Origin: Sardina pilchardus | Taxonomy: Eukaryota; Chordata; Actinopteri; Clupeiformes; Clupeidae | Assembly (NCBI RefSeq): GCF_963854185.1 | Contig: NC_084999.1 | Location: 35,306,718-35,370,717, forward strand | Length of the DNA: 64,000 nucleotides | Direction of reading: 5' to 3' | In this document: piece by piece, positions 1 to 11,874 of the stretch | Position numbering within the stretch: the first letter of the stretch is position 1 | Layout of the letters: the number at the start of each line of letters is the position of its first letter | The notes under the pieces: generated by a model | The model's database searches: none | Told to the model about the DNA's origin: nothing | Seen by the model: the letters and a program-made list of their open reading frames with translations, nothing else | Position numbers and translations under genes: made by a program

Positions 1-856
1 TTTATGATTTTAACACATTTTATTGGTGTTTTGTGGTAGGCCTACAAAATCTGTGTTTTGGTGTTGTCCCAAACTATAGTTTTCAGATGTCATGTCATAT
101 CTCAAACCTTAGCCTACTTATCACAAATTAATACAAAAAATGATGCATATGAATTAACCTGAACTAATAGACTACATGCACAGATTAAGCATGATTAGGC
201 CTATGCATTTTGTACTCTATTTCTACCTGTCCCATGGTAATTGCCGTCATTAGCTACCAACACACTCTACATTAGGGTTTCTCAACGGGGGCGGGGGGCG
301 TTCGTACAACCTAGGGGGGCGGTGGGAACATGGGTGGAAACGTGTGGGTTTTTTTACATTTTAAACTTTAATAGTTCAAATTTTTTTTGCGCAGAAAAAG
401 ACTACCTGAAATAAACAGGCCACTTTCATTTATGAGCTTCTAACCCCTCTTCTGTCTCAGTTACATTTTTACTGTTGCTCAATGGCCTGCACACGACCGG
501 CCTCACGCTGCTACAGATGGTACGGGTTGAGAATGCTCCTTTCTTTCCCGCACATCGGGACTCCCGAAGCATCGGGACTTTAATTAAAACTGCAACCGCA
601 AGGGGGCAACATAAGACTGCCTTAATAAAATGAAGGTTCGGCTCATACTGGAAAACACGGAAAGAACCCGAAGACACCGCGCTGGTGACAAGCGGAGAAA
701 AGAGACATCACGCTCGGCATGTCATGCTATGTCATGATCACTATAGTAACGCTGATAAACATAACCCAAGTTCGCGGGTTAACAGTTCAATATCCAATAA
801 AAAGTGCACACAATGTAACGTATTCAACTTTAATGACACAACACAAACAAACAAAC
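1..856. other. Intergenic flank; possible hAT terminus and promoter region
   Basis: No gene is seen here. Around 271-330 a stretch with TTTCTCAACGGGGGCGGGG and a second G-rich block resembles the terminal sequence of hAT elements related to the ZBED-like gene that follows, but I found no matching inverted copy downstream and no 8-bp duplication, so this is only a guess. The 480-850 segment is richer in CpG than the rest and lies directly before the ATG at 857, so it may have held the promoter of that gene. Short open frames here look like chance. Confidence 0.35.
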
Positions 857-2718
857 ATGGCGGATAACAAAAAAAAGTGCCGACAGTACAATGTAAATTA
901 TGTCAATTACGGGTTTACCGATGTGTTTGCTCTGCGATCACGTTTTTTCGGACGAAGCGATGAAACCCTCGCAGTTGCAGGAGCATTTAATTAAAAAGCA
1001 TCCTGACAAGGCATCAAAAGACCCGGCCTTCTTTAAGTCTTTGAGGGATCAACATTCACGGCGTCCAACAATCAACACCCTGTTCGCCCGGAACGTTAAC
1101 CAAAGTGAGAGCGGGTTGGTGGCGTCTTACAACATCGCTTTACTGATCGCAAAGTCTGGCTTACCGTTCACTGTGGGTGAGTCTCTGGTAATTCCAGCAA
1201 TAAAAGAGGCTATCTCCACTGTCATGGAGCGGGACGCTGCGTCTGTCATCAAGGCCATCCCGCTCAGTAATGACACTGTTGCCCGGCGCATACGGGAGAT
1301 GTCGCTCGACACTGAGCAACAGCTGTGTGCCACCTTGCGTGAGACCCCCTTCAGCATCCAGCTCGACGAGACCACAACTGCCGACAACAATGCTCTCTTA
1401 ATGTTCGCTATTGGTCTGGGGGGGATCTCCATGAGGACTTCCTGTTTGGGCAGTATCTCACCACCAACCCGCGAGGTGAGACCATATTCACTGCCCTGGC
1501 TGAGTTCCTCCAGGAAAGGGGCATCCCGATGAGGAACATCATCGCCTGTGCCACGGACGGAGCGCCAGCTATGGTCGGCAGATACCGCGGCTTTGCGTCG
1601 CTCCTGAAAAAACAGGTCCCACAAGTGCTTACAGTCCACTGCGCACTGCACCGGCACAACTTAGTGGCAAAAAACATCTCCGGCTCACTCCATCAGTCCC
1701 TTAATGTAGCAGTCAAAGCAATAAACAAGATCAAATCCCATGCTCTTAATGACCGGCTCTTTAGGCAGTTATGTGGAGAAAACGATGAGTCTTTCCAGCG
1801 CCTGCTGTTCCACACAGAGGTGCGTTGGCTCTCAAAAGGGAACTGCTTGGCCAGGCTGTGTGAGCTGTTCCCCTCGGTCCTCGAATTCCTCGAAAAGGCC
1901 GATGCGACTTTGAAAGCCCAACTATGGTCCTGCCGCCACAACGTCTTCTATCTTTCTGACTTCTTTGGGAAGATGAACGAGGTGTCCCTGAAGCTCCAGG
2001 GGAATGGTGTAACTCTCATCCATTCGAGGGCCACCATACGCAGCCTTCTCGCAAAGCTGGAGCTCTATGGACAAAATTTGAGCAGGCGTCAGTTTAACAA
2101 CTTTCCACAGTTGACCAAGGTAGGCTAATTCATTTCACATAGCCTACAATTTCCTTGAATTTCCAAGGGAACCAATAACGTTTCTATCCATCTGTCTATC
2201 AATAAATAACTTATTGCCTACTTACTTACATTCAGGTGTTGGATGAACTGACTGATGGCCATCTGCTGGTTTACACGAACCACTTGAAGGCAGTCAAGGC
2301 CGATATGGAGGTCCGTTTCAGAGATCTTGACCAGTTAGCCGTCCCCGATTGGGTGATGGAGCCGCTCCAACAAGATGCTGCCAGTAGTGAGGAGGCTATC
2401 CAAGAGAGCCTCATTGACCTCCAAAATGATGCCGAGGCGATGGCCACGTTCCGTACCTCTGGTTGGCGAGCGCTGTGGATTACCCACGGACAGCATTTCC
2501 CTCAGTTATGGGACAGAGTTCACCTTCTCCTCATCGCTTTTCCCACGTCTTATCTAGTCGAGCAGGGATTCAGCCAGGCACTGCACATGCAGTCAAAATA
2601 TCGCAACCGCCTAAACTTAGTTAGCTCTGGTGCTCTCAGGTTGAAATTGACCTCTCATTGTCCAGATGTCAAGACGCTGGCAGCGGGCCATGTGGGCCAT
2701 CATAGATCTGCTCATTGA
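857..2718 (+). pseudogene. ZBED5/FAM200-like hAT transposase gene, broken by two frameshifts
   Basis: The product belongs to the hAT-derived ZBED5/FAM200/SCAND3-type group of DNA-binding transposase-like proteins. The N-terminus (ATG at 857, KKKCRQYNV motif) is followed after a frameshift near 905-920 by a BED-type zinc finger (CLLC, then HLIKKH), then the catalytic-core region containing PLSNDTVARRI and QLDETTT. A second frameshift lies at or next to the run of seven G at 1418-1424; the frame resumes as FLFGQYLTTNPRGETIF, followed by ACATDGAPAMVGRYRG and LTVHCALHRH. The frame is interrupted at 2119 by a good donor (AAG|GTAGGC) and resumes after TTCAG at 2235 in phase, giving a 116-bp intron. 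The C-terminus (LVEQGFSQ, KYRNRLNL) is the hAT dimerisation domain. About 600 residues of homology survive, near family length. Two frame breaks argue for a pseudogene; one could be a sequencing error in the G run. Confidence 0.8.
2120..2235 (+). other. Apparent intron in the ZBED-like gene
   Basis: The reading frame runs to ...QLTK, meets GTAGGC at 2120, and restarts in the same phase with VLDELTDG after the acceptor CTTACATTCAG ending at 2235. Inside the interval the frame is closed. The length of 116 bp is normal for fish introns. An insertion that happens to mimic splice sites is the alternative. Confidence 0.6.
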
Positions 2719-4717
2719 TGTCGGTTTCATCGTACACATCCATAGCTATTTGAATTCGAACTTCACCGGACTCCCTCAGGACTCGTCACGTCCGGTCAGG
2801 GCTATTATGCGGAAGTTATTTGATTACAACGTTATCTACAAATATCGTTGTTATATATTTCTCCGGTTCTGATATTCTAGTTGTTTGGTCATTAGTATAC
2901 ACTATGCTGTATAGGGGGATCCAACCTGCACGCTGCGCTTTAATGATCTTTGATCGCACTGCACTGCTGTGACATCACATGCTGATTATGCTGATTTGCA
3001 CCTGTGTCAAGAGCCAGCTGCTCAAGGCCCTATAAAGTTTAATTGACAGCCAGTTAAATTGAACCTGCATTATACTGCTCTCTGCTCAGCTCTCTCTGCC
3101 TACCCATTCACTCATCCACACACACACACACACACACACACCCCTGACTGTAGCACTTTGTGACGGGGCGAGTATAGCCACCGTCACGGCAGTGAGTCAC
3201 TGCCATCTTTAAGTTTTATCTTTGTCGGGTTGCAAGTATATGTTGGTTGAATGTGTATGTCTCCCAAAGTTCTGTACCGTTTACAATCATCAGTCAAACA
3301 TGTCATTCATCAGACCCTTCCCGTTTCTCCCGTAGCTGTATACAGGGATGCAAACAGCTCGCTTTTCGGCGCCTCCCGCTTTTTTCACGTCGCTTTGTGG
3401 GACTTGTGTGAATCATGCAAATCCGAAGAGGTTTTTTTAGAGGGGGGGGGGGGGGGGGGGGGGGGTCTGTAGATAATTGAGATGCAGTAAATGAAGAAGA
3501 AAACAATTCTTTCTACTTCGAAGTTGTCCATTGAATTGCATGTGACAAGGGGAAACATCTAATGACATCAAAGAATTCACTGAGGGCAGCGACGGAGAAC
3601 GGTAGAAGGCTACTTTGCTTATGGATAACCAGATTACGCACCTTTACGCATGTCCTCCGCTTGCCATGTGGATAAAGTTAAGTTCGTCATGCACACCTCT
3701 GGATGAGTTATAAAAGCTGACTCTGCTGATATCAATAATAAAATCAGGATTAAGATCAGATCAAACAGCTCTGTGTCTACCGTAACATGTCCAAAAATAG
3801 CCTAAGTTGTCTTTTAAGTGTCGGGAGGAGCACATCTGACTACTGTGGAGCATAACCTAGAATTGTTTTTTAGACTGTGCCTACTTAGCCTATTATGGGA
3901 AGACAATTATGTGAGTGAGGCTAATTTGTCATGTTATGTTGTTTAGTAGTTGTATTGGAAATCATGGCCTTATCGTAGTTGTTAATTTATGTCAATATCA
4001 TTTGAATTGTAGCAATGTGGCTAATCGCGATTAGCATAATTTTGGTTTAGTCCTTATCATTTTTTACATTTAGATTACCAACCAACTATATCCTCTTTTT
4101 TTATTGGCCTACTATGTTTGGATTATATGTAGCTGGCAGTGCAGCAACCTGCCTTGACAAAACAAAACTTGTAGGAGTGTATATGGGACTTGCATAAAGA
4201 ATAGCTATAGTATAGAATATAGAACACAATAAAGCAATGTTGAGAAGAGCTAGTCTTATAGAGGAGCTGGTTGGACATTAGCTTATATAAAAAATAGTAT
4301 TCCCATCATTTGTTTGTACTTGGCAGTAATTGTTTTGTCTATATTATTAGTGGTGTGCCAATATTTCACTGAAACCTTAGAATGTGTAGGCATGGGCTAA
4401 TAGGCTATGTAGGCCTAAACAGCAAGTTTAGAGGGATTTTGCAATTTGCAAAAATCATTTTGGACAAAACAAAAAAAAGGTTGCACTGGGTGTTCTCTCA
4501 AGATTTCAGTGCCCAAACATTACTACAATGGCTTTTTTTCGGCATACACTGCATGCTCAAGGTGCAGAGTGCTGACTCAGAGTAAAGGTACTGAACATCA
4601 TGACCCCCCTACAATGGCCTACATTCACCGTAGTGACCATATATAGGCCTTCCTCCAAGATGCTCGATACCCATAATGCACCACCCCACGGCCACCGGCG
4701 CCACACTGCGCACCTAA
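2719..4717. other. Gene-free interval with CA microsatellite and G24 run
   Basis: I see no gene. It contains a (CA)n tract at about 3117-3141 and an uninterrupted run of 24 G at 3442-3465. The rest is AT-rich unique-looking sequence with many TAGGCCTA-type motifs. Small open frames at 3251-3506 and 4382-4646 span the G run or lack any recognisable motif and were not called. Confidence 0.5.
3442..3465. repeat. Poly-G run (24 G)
   Basis: Twenty-four consecutive G on the plus strand. Such a tract can fold as a G-quadruplex and is also error-prone in sequencing and assembly, so its exact length is uncertain. Confidence 0.85.
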
Positions 4718-5226
4718 TGGTGCATTCCAGACAGCATTTAAACTAGTGGGATGTGGGATTTATCCTACCTCCAACTACGAAAGATGCACTGGAACGCCTG
4801 TCGAAGTGGGAGTTCCTACTCGCGAACTCGTATGAGCTCAACCTGCCCCGACCTCAACAAAATGAAGTGGGAGGATTATGGCGGCGCCCATGGAGACATG
4901 CTCCGTGAGGGGTAACTTCAAGGAATACGCTATAAACTTTAGGGTAGGGTTGTTTTAGACACGGTAATTAACTTGTTCTTCATATTATGACTTAAAATTG
5001 TGTCAACAAAGAATACAACGTATTGTGAAAGTAACGTTATGACGTTATACAGTTAGCCTAGCCTAATATGCTAACGTTACGACGGTATGCTAACGTTAGG
5101 CGGTCACCCATGTTTTCTAAACCTCCCACTCCAAAATGCTTGGAACGCTTTGAAGTGGGAGGTAGAACCTTTCAGGTAGGGTAGGTCCCACCTCCCACTC
5201 GTTTGGATGAGGTCTGGAATGCAGCA
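4718..5226. mobile_element. Non-autonomous TIR element (MITE), PIF/Harbinger-like
   Basis: The left end TGGTGCATTCCAGAC and the inverted right end TGCTGCATTCCAGAC match at 14 of 15 positions. The similarity continues imperfectly for about 45 bp on each side (shared inner AGTGGGA.GTGGGA and CCTACC blocks). The element is flanked by TAA at 4715-4717 and TAA at 5227-5229, the 3-bp TWA duplication typical of PIF/Harbinger. Length is 509 bp with no coding frame. The TIRs are seen directly; the superfamily call rests on duplication size. Confidence 0.75.
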
Positions 5227-5815
5227 TAAGCACACCTACCACCCCCCCAGGCCTAGAAGTTAACATCAAACACTACGGCGAGGTGTACGCCAAGCTACAT
5301 CAACCATCACAACTCCCAACAGTTTAAAACATTCACCATTCAATCACATTACGCCCGCTAAAATAATCACACGTCTTGTCATATAAATGTTCCGTTTATT
5401 TACAAAGAAATGTCAAGTCATTATTAATTCGTTACGTGTTTGTCTTATCGGTGTCCATTGTCGCGTCTTCAATCTGTTTGTGTATGAGTGAATGCCGTGT
5501 CTTGTTTGTCTAAAGAAACCATGTTACTTCCTGGGTTAGCCGGGAGTAAGAACGTAATTTATAATGGCTAGTATACAGTTTTGCAGGTTTGTTTAGTTTG
5601 GCTATGCCAAACTTCAGCAACTGTATTTTGTTACTTTTCTAGTTTCTTAGAAGTATATTTTGGGCTGTTTAAAGCTGATTTATATTTTGTTGACTGGAAG
5701 TACCCTTGCTGAGTTATATTGGAATGATCCAATTAGAGGGGTGTGCGCAATGTATTTAAACCTGTGATTTCATTTGGACGGGAGAGTAGCTCTAATGGAA
5801 AGACGTAATGCTAGA
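5227..5815. other. Gene-free interval
   Basis: AT-rich sequence with no recognisable gene, RNA or repeat ends. It separates two TIR elements. Confidence 0.5.
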
Positions 5816-6618
5816 AGTATACTCGACGCACCCGACCTGTCGCGCGACAATGTGACGTCAAAATGACGTAATTTCCTGTGTCGCAAGCCACATTTCAGCC
5901 GCGCGCCGACCTGTCGGACACCGAACATTTTTTATCAACCGCGCGCGCCAACCTCGCACGACAACTAGGAAGAGATTTAATTGAAGCCAAGCTCACGGAG
6001 CCAGTGTCCTTCTACAGTCATCAACCACATAAACCACATTCAGGCATTATCATATAGCCTATCCAACATCTTAAATAAGCCCATTCATTTTTAAAACGAC
6101 TGTAGTCATGAAGTTTGAATAATAGTAAGTTTGAGAAGTGGGAAGTTAACTTGGCTAGGCTGCAGCAAGAGTTGCCGTTTGGATGACTGATTTGTTTACA
6201 GTCGTGAACCACGTTGGATAAGTTAACGAAGTTACCAGTGAGAGTTGCAACAGGAGGATATTAGGGGGAAAGGACTAGGACCGAGGCACATAAGCATTCC
6301 AGCAAAAGGTAAGGAAGAGATTTATTTTCAACCAAAGGATATCTGCTAGACCTAAAAAAAATATATATCTTTCCATTTAGGGAGATTACACTCATCTCAT
6401 AAACGAGATGGTAGGCTAATCCTTCAGTTGTGCAAGCTAAGTCTGAAATATCAGCAAAGAAGCTAGTTGCTACTGCCATTAACGTCAATGGATACCGTGC
6501 CTCTGTTCAGGAGAATACTGCAAATTGTGTCGCGACTACCACACGCAAGTATACATGGTTACAACGTTCCCCGTGACGTCAACATGTCGCACGACAAGTC
6601 GGGTGCGTCGAGTGTACT
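5816..6618. mobile_element. Non-autonomous TIR element with about 44-bp inverted ends
   Basis: The left end AGTATACTCGACGCACCCGA and the inverted right end AGTACACTCGACGCACCCGA differ at one of 20 positions. The pairing continues through a GTCG.GCGACA block to GTGACGTCA, about 44 bp per arm. Both arms are unusually CpG-rich (GTCGCGCGACA) for this AT-rich window. I could not define a clean target duplication, so the superfamily is open. The interior has no transposase frame. Confidence 0.7.
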
Positions 6619-7171
6619 GACCGCTTAAGTCTTGGAATTCTCTCCAGTGTGGTGATGCATGGACTAGTGCAATTGGTCTGTAGTCACCAGTTATTTGTGC
6701 ATTTATAGAATTATTGTTTGGGCTACTAAGTCTATTTATTTTGTTTATCTAAAGTATTTTTTTTATTTTTGTTACAATTTTCGTAATTCCTTATGCCCAT
6801 TGGGCCTTATTTGGGGGAAATAAAAACCCATCTCTCCTACAATCCTTTCTATCTGAGTGCTGATTCCATCTAACCTCACACCGCTCCGATCCCTACCTTT
6901 AACACACTTCATATATACACACTTCTCCATGCACTCAACAACATTCTCACCTTAACCTAACTCCCCCATTTCACTGCATCATAGAAAGCCACACTCCTTA
7001 CATCCACTCACACACACGCACGCACACTCACACGCACGCATACACGCACACTCAGAGGTGGAAAAGTCAAGCTTCAGAGAGTAAAAGTCCAATCACGTAT
7101 TGGTTATATCTGTGCACTTAACACAGGTGATATCACCAATAAGCTGCTCTGCCTGGCTGAAGAGTTGTACT
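6619..7171. other. Left flank of the Helentron array; CA/CG-rich simple repeat
   Basis: Contains a degenerate CACACGCA-type tract near 7005-7055. It holds no gene. The last bases before the array read GAGTTGTACT, so this is the only place in the window where Helentron DNA meets non-Helentron DNA at its 3' terminus. Confidence 0.55.
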
Positions 7172-8557
7172 AACTAGAAAATGTAATTCCATGGAAGGAA
7201 TTACCATTGCATGTAAATGCAAAAGGGTTGCTGACTGTGTAAAACATTGTATTAGGCCTAGTTAAAAAGACAACTAGGCTACACAGAAGAATAGATAAAT
7301 AACAATAACCCAATTACAATTCCACTGAAATTACTTGGAAAGTCACATTTAAAAAGTGATTTATGAAAATGCATCAAAATTGTGGATATAGGCTATTATG
7401 GAAAATAACTCTTCATTTATTAGAATTTAAAAGACTGAAATGAAGTTGCCAACTTCAAACGAGTTGCAAGAGCTGACACTTTAGTGGCCTACAGTGAAAC
7501 GACTGGTAGGATAGCTTAGCCTATAGCCTTCATATACTAATGCAGGTTAAAAGTAGGCCATATAGACTTAAACACCATTGGAATACGGAATACAATCTCA
7601 AACAACGCCAATCAACGATGATGCAGCAACAGGTAGGACATCTAGCAAATGTAACGTTAGCTTATAGTAGGATATTTTATGTAGGCTATATAGAGCTAGT
7701 ATGTTCTTTGAAGTGTCTCCAGGTGTGTGATTGTCCTAATAGGAATGTACAATAAGCTGTTAACAAAGGTTTTTAATTTTGTGAATGATACCGAAAGCTT
7801 TAAATGATTGCCTGGCTGGCAAGTCCAAGCTGAAACGATTAGCTTGCTAACAAACAAACGTGAAAATGATAGCAATGCAGTTTGTGCTAGAAACGACTGT
7901 TAGGCTTGAACCTAAATGTCTATCAGGTTGTACTTCACTAACTCTGGGTGAAGATCGGTGTCGTGTACAGTAGGCTGCTCTGTCAAGATGACTAAAAGCC
8001 CTTGTGTAAGCCCTGTTGGCCTTGCAGCCTACCCAACGTTAAACCTAGCCTGGAGCAAGTTTGGTTGTCGTTAGCTAAATACAGTGTTAAATTTACGTTG
8101 ACGTTAGGTTAGATTGTCTTTAGCTGTTGATAACGTTACCGAGAGCAAACCGGTTACTGTAACGATATAAACAAATCAAGTAAGGAGTAGCCTAACAGGA
8201 GACAAGACGATAACGACGATAACATGGCATGGTAGAATGTTTTCATAGTTGTTAACAGCATTCAGGTTGCAGCGGGGGCATGGCGTTTGGATCAAAGATC
8301 CTTGATTACTGACAGCTGAGCACTGACGAAACAATTAATCTTTGCCGCCAAAGGGTCTCAATGTAAACTCTATGGGAATTTTAAACTCTTTTATCATAAA
8401 TATCTCAAAAAGTATGAAGTTCACAAATGTCAAAAATACAATCGTCAAATCTCCGTTACAAGATCTTTGTATGAGTGCTTGAATGACTTCAAACGGTTCA
8501 GTGGTTTTAGTGTTATAAATCGTTGATTTTGGTCGGAAGAAGAACAATCCCCATGAT
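7172..8557 (-). mobile_element. Helentron A-subfamily unit 1 (array 3' boundary)
   Basis: Starts (plus strand) with AACTAGAAAATGTAATTCC and ends in GGTCGGAAGAAGAA. Close to the left end is TTCCATGGAA, a palindrome, and then GCATGTAAATGC. The interior is non-coding. The right 250 bp is recognisably homologous to B-unit right ends (TCTATGGGAA, AAAAGTAT, CAAACGGTT landmarks in the same order) but quite diverged, so A is an older or sister subfamily. Confidence 0.8.
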
Positions 8558-8584
8558 AACTAGAAAATGTAATTCCATGGAAGG
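8558..8584 (-). mobile_element. 27-bp stub of a Helentron 3' terminus
   Basis: A bare copy of the first 27 bp of an A unit (AACTAG through the TTCCATGGAA palindrome) sits between A unit 1 and the next AACTAG at 8585. It contains the terminal palindrome and nothing else of the element. Confidence 0.75.
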
Positions 8585-8629
8585 AACTAGAAAATGTAAT
8601 TCCCAGCTAACACACGACCATCTGGCAAC

Positions 8630-9110
8630 GTTGCCTATAAGTTGCCATTAGGTCATGGCGACATTACCTTCTGGCAACGTTGCGGCAACATTGCCACAAC
8701 GTTGCCTACAGGAGGTTGCCATAAAGTAAACAAATTACGTTGCCACAACGTTGCTGTTTAGTAAGTTGCCTCTTGGTAATCTGAGTGACGTTGCCATGAC
8801 GTTGCCTACAGGAAGTTGCCATAAAGTAAACAAATAACGTTGCCACAATGTTGCCGTTTAGTAATTTGATAACGTTGCCATAAAGTAAACAAATTACGTT
8901 GCCACAACGTTGCCGTTTAGTAATTTAATAACGTTGCCATAAAGTAAACAAATTACGTTGCCACAACGTTGCCGTTTAGTAATTTGATAACGTTGCCATA
9001 AAGTAAACAAATTACTTTGCCACAACGTTGCCGTTTAGTAATTTGATAACGTTGCCATAAAGTAAACAAATTACGTTGCTGCAACGTAATGGGCTGGTAA
9101 TTTTGCCACA
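8630..9110. repeat. Minisatellite, mainly 59-bp units, rich in CAACGTTGCC
   Basis: The landmark TAAAGTAAACAAAT recurs at 8881, 8940, 8999 and 9058, exactly 59 bp apart, with two more distant variants near 8726 and 8822. Each unit carries several copies of AACGTTGCC. It forms the left subterminal region of the 5.6-kb TIR element. Confidence 0.85.
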
Positions 9111-9369
9111 TAGTAGCTAATGTTAGGCTACTGCAACATGGTCATTTACTTACCATCATACGTCAAACTTCATTACAACATACATTAATCAAAAAGCCAT
9201 TTGCAGCACAAAGATTGGTTTGAATGCTATATTGAATAAGTATGACAATTTCTAGTGTAGAAATTTTATTACTTCCATGATAATAAAGGGCTCACCTTCA
9301 GACAGCACAGCAAAACCTATGACATTTTTAAAGGTATTCAATTCTTGCAGAAAGTATTTGCGCTCAACT

Positions 9370-9520
9370 AGGATTAATCCAGAATTACCCATTCTCAGTT
9401 CCACAAACTCTGATCCAGTTGAAAAAATAGCAATGATGCATTCATTGGGCTCAAATAGGATTAATCCAGAACTAGCAATTATCAGTTCCACAAACTCTGA
9501 TCCAGTTGAAAAAATAGCAA
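9370..9520. repeat. Direct repeat, 87-bp period
   Basis: AGGATTAATCCAGAA begins at 9370 and again at 9457; the following CAGTTCCACAAACTCTGATC also recurs. The period of 87 is a multiple of three, so open frames on both strands show a 29-residue repeat, but no known domain is visible and I did not call a gene. Confidence 0.8.
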
Positions 9521-10009
9521 ATATTCAGATACTGAATGATGGGGGGTTCATTTCATGCATATACAGTGACCACATAAATAAATCACATTGACAATTCTTT
9601 CCATGACAACAATTAGGCTATTGAAGTAAAATTCTTATGTTTCATGGATTCAAGTGATGGGAATGTTGATCATGTTTATGGGCAAATCCAAAAATGGGTT
9701 GGGTCAGACCCATATATTTTAAAAAGCTTTAGCCACATTCTTCTGAAATGGCATGGGTTATATTTTCAGATGAGCTTTAGTTGCAGCCATACTTTCTTAA
9801 TAACTATTTGCTAAGCTATATTTCAACTAACTTTGAGTTGTGTAGGCTACACTGTACAGATATTTTCGCGACATATGTAAACCAGCACGCGTACTCGCAT
9901 GCGCAGAATTCGTTTGTTTATTGCGTTCTTTGGCAGTTGAAGAGACAGTCGAGCACCGAGCGAGTCGCTACTGTCGTCCGGACATATTCGTTTGAAAGAA
10001 AGATAAATA

Positions 10010-10117
10010 AATGTCTAATTACGCATTATTCGACTTTCACGAAGAAGGCACCGTGGAAACCGGCGAATTATCCTTGGTGGGGAAATTAATTGAGAGGATC
10101 CGTGTCAAACACTCAAA
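10010..10117 (+). CDS. Small ORF, 35 aa, possible first-exon remnant
   Basis: ATG at 10010 opens a 35-residue frame (starts MSNYALFDFHEEGTVETGE) ending with TAA at 10115-10117. The acidic, compact start recalls first exons of multi-copy fish genes of unknown function that begin with a short 'ALV.F.E.GTVE' segment, but this is a weak resemblance from memory of the family style. A second ATG at 10162 (MSSSDIS) runs straight into consensus donor-like sites at 10184 and 10191. These may be the upstream part of the exon cluster at 12561-13420. I cannot name a function. Confidence 0.3.
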
Positions 10118-10650
10118 GTAAACCGTAGCAGCTACTGGCCAGCGAAAGGAGTGATAACACAATGTCCAGCTCGGATATTAGCAGTGAGTGGTAAGTAACA
10201 CCATTTTTGGTTTTCTTTTAACTCTGTTTATTTCAAACATGTACATAACTACATGTAGCAGCTATAAGATGTCGGATATTACGTTAAACGCCTTCGTTTC
10301 CAAAACATTAGCTAATTGTTATCCTTAGCTAGCACGCTAGCCTGGTAATCACTTGCTAGCTTAATGTTAGCTGCTACTATGGAAACTATAGCCATGAATG
10401 ATCTGTAATGGGGCGGGTTCATAGTGTCTATTTTGTATGTCAAATACTCTCTGCAACGATTTTGCCACTGTGTTCAGACAACAGGCAGGAGATATCCTGT
10501 AAAATGACTCGTTATCCTCGCGGAGAGCTCCTGTCGAGTCCGGAGGGAAAGGGAAAGAGGATGAAAACTACTAGCGCTTGTACTCAGACGTAGAGCTACC
10601 GCCGGTAAGAATCGCAGAATAGGTAGACCTAACTTTCTCACAACAACGTA

Positions 10651-10778
<128 letters not shown>

Positions 10779-10824
10779 GGGGGGAGGGGTTCTCAAATGT
10801 ACTCTCAAGTGCCATACATTAAAG

Positions 10825-11874
10825 CAGTGTTTCTTAACTGGTGGGTCGCGACCCAAAAGTGGGTCGCGGAGGTGTCCTGGGTGGGTCGCGAAGTGATGTT
10901 GTAAAAAATATAGGCTATGTATATTTTTTCATGCAACCACTTAAGGTTGACCCCAGCCACGGAGATATGCTACCATGGACAAGGCTACAAGTTGATAAAC
11001 GAATATTTCCTCCGTTTTCAACATTTTAACATCGTGCACACTTGTCAGTTTTCAGAAAAGTTTTCGTTGACACCCGTGTTCATGCCGCCAAGAGCATGGC
11101 AAATCTTAGTGGTGTAACAAGAAGTTTGAGCCGACGTTAGCTAATCAGAATCCCGAAAATATCAATAACATCAACGAATCACTTCCTTGTTTCATTTCAA
11201 CTGTATTTGCAAATGCAAAAAACGAAAAGGGTTGGCACCAACATTAGATTATATTTTGCAACTGCTACTCGGAATGCATCCATGATCACCAAAGCCAAAT
11301 GAAAATGTAAACATTGGCCACACTTTTTGCGCAGACGCAAGTAGCCTATTTAGTTTTTCTCAGTTCACATTCATACGCGAAACGAGTCCACGAATCTCCA
11401 CTTTTGTCTGAGTTTTCAGAAAGAATTCAGAGGCGAAACCGCCGTTTGTGTGTAGGCTACACGGAAGGCAGAAACGAAGGGAAAAGTCTCAGTTTTTTAA
11501 AATACCAGTGAATGTGAGAACGGGGCTCGAGTCTCTGATCAGATCTAAAAAAACATATCCAGTTCTCTCATTAATGCTCCTAAAACGCATATAGGTCTAA
11601 TTTGCACATTGTACTCTGGTCTTTTCATTGTAAACCTGGCCTATAGGCCCCTCGTGTTATTTGCTGTGTTCACATCCAGTTACAGTGTGATGTCAAATCT
11701 AAATGGATCTAAATGCTGAAATGTTTGTTTTGTAAATCTAAATGTTTGTATTTTGTCGATTGTAATATATTTTGAGAAATAAAATATGTTCTTTATATAT
11801 TTTAAAAAGTGGGTCGCGACCTAGTAAACATAGGGAATTGTGGGTCCCTTGGCCAAACCAGTTAAGAACCACTG
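10825..11874. mobile_element. Non-autonomous hAT element with perfect 8-bp duplication
   Basis: The ends CAGTGTTTCTTAACTGG and (inverted) CAGTGGTTCTTAACTGG differ at one position. Immediately inside lie GTGGGTCGCGACC blocks at both ends. The element is flanked by CATTAAAG at 10817-10824 and CATTAAAG at 11875-11882, a perfect 8-bp target duplication. Length is 1050 bp with no transposase frame. Ends, length of duplication and the CAGTG start all fit hAT. Confidence 0.92.

Noticed and set aside
9252..9591. Open frames on both strands at the 87-bp direct repeat
   Set aside because: The repeat length is a multiple of three, which keeps frames open in both directions. No domain, splice context or conserved start is seen.
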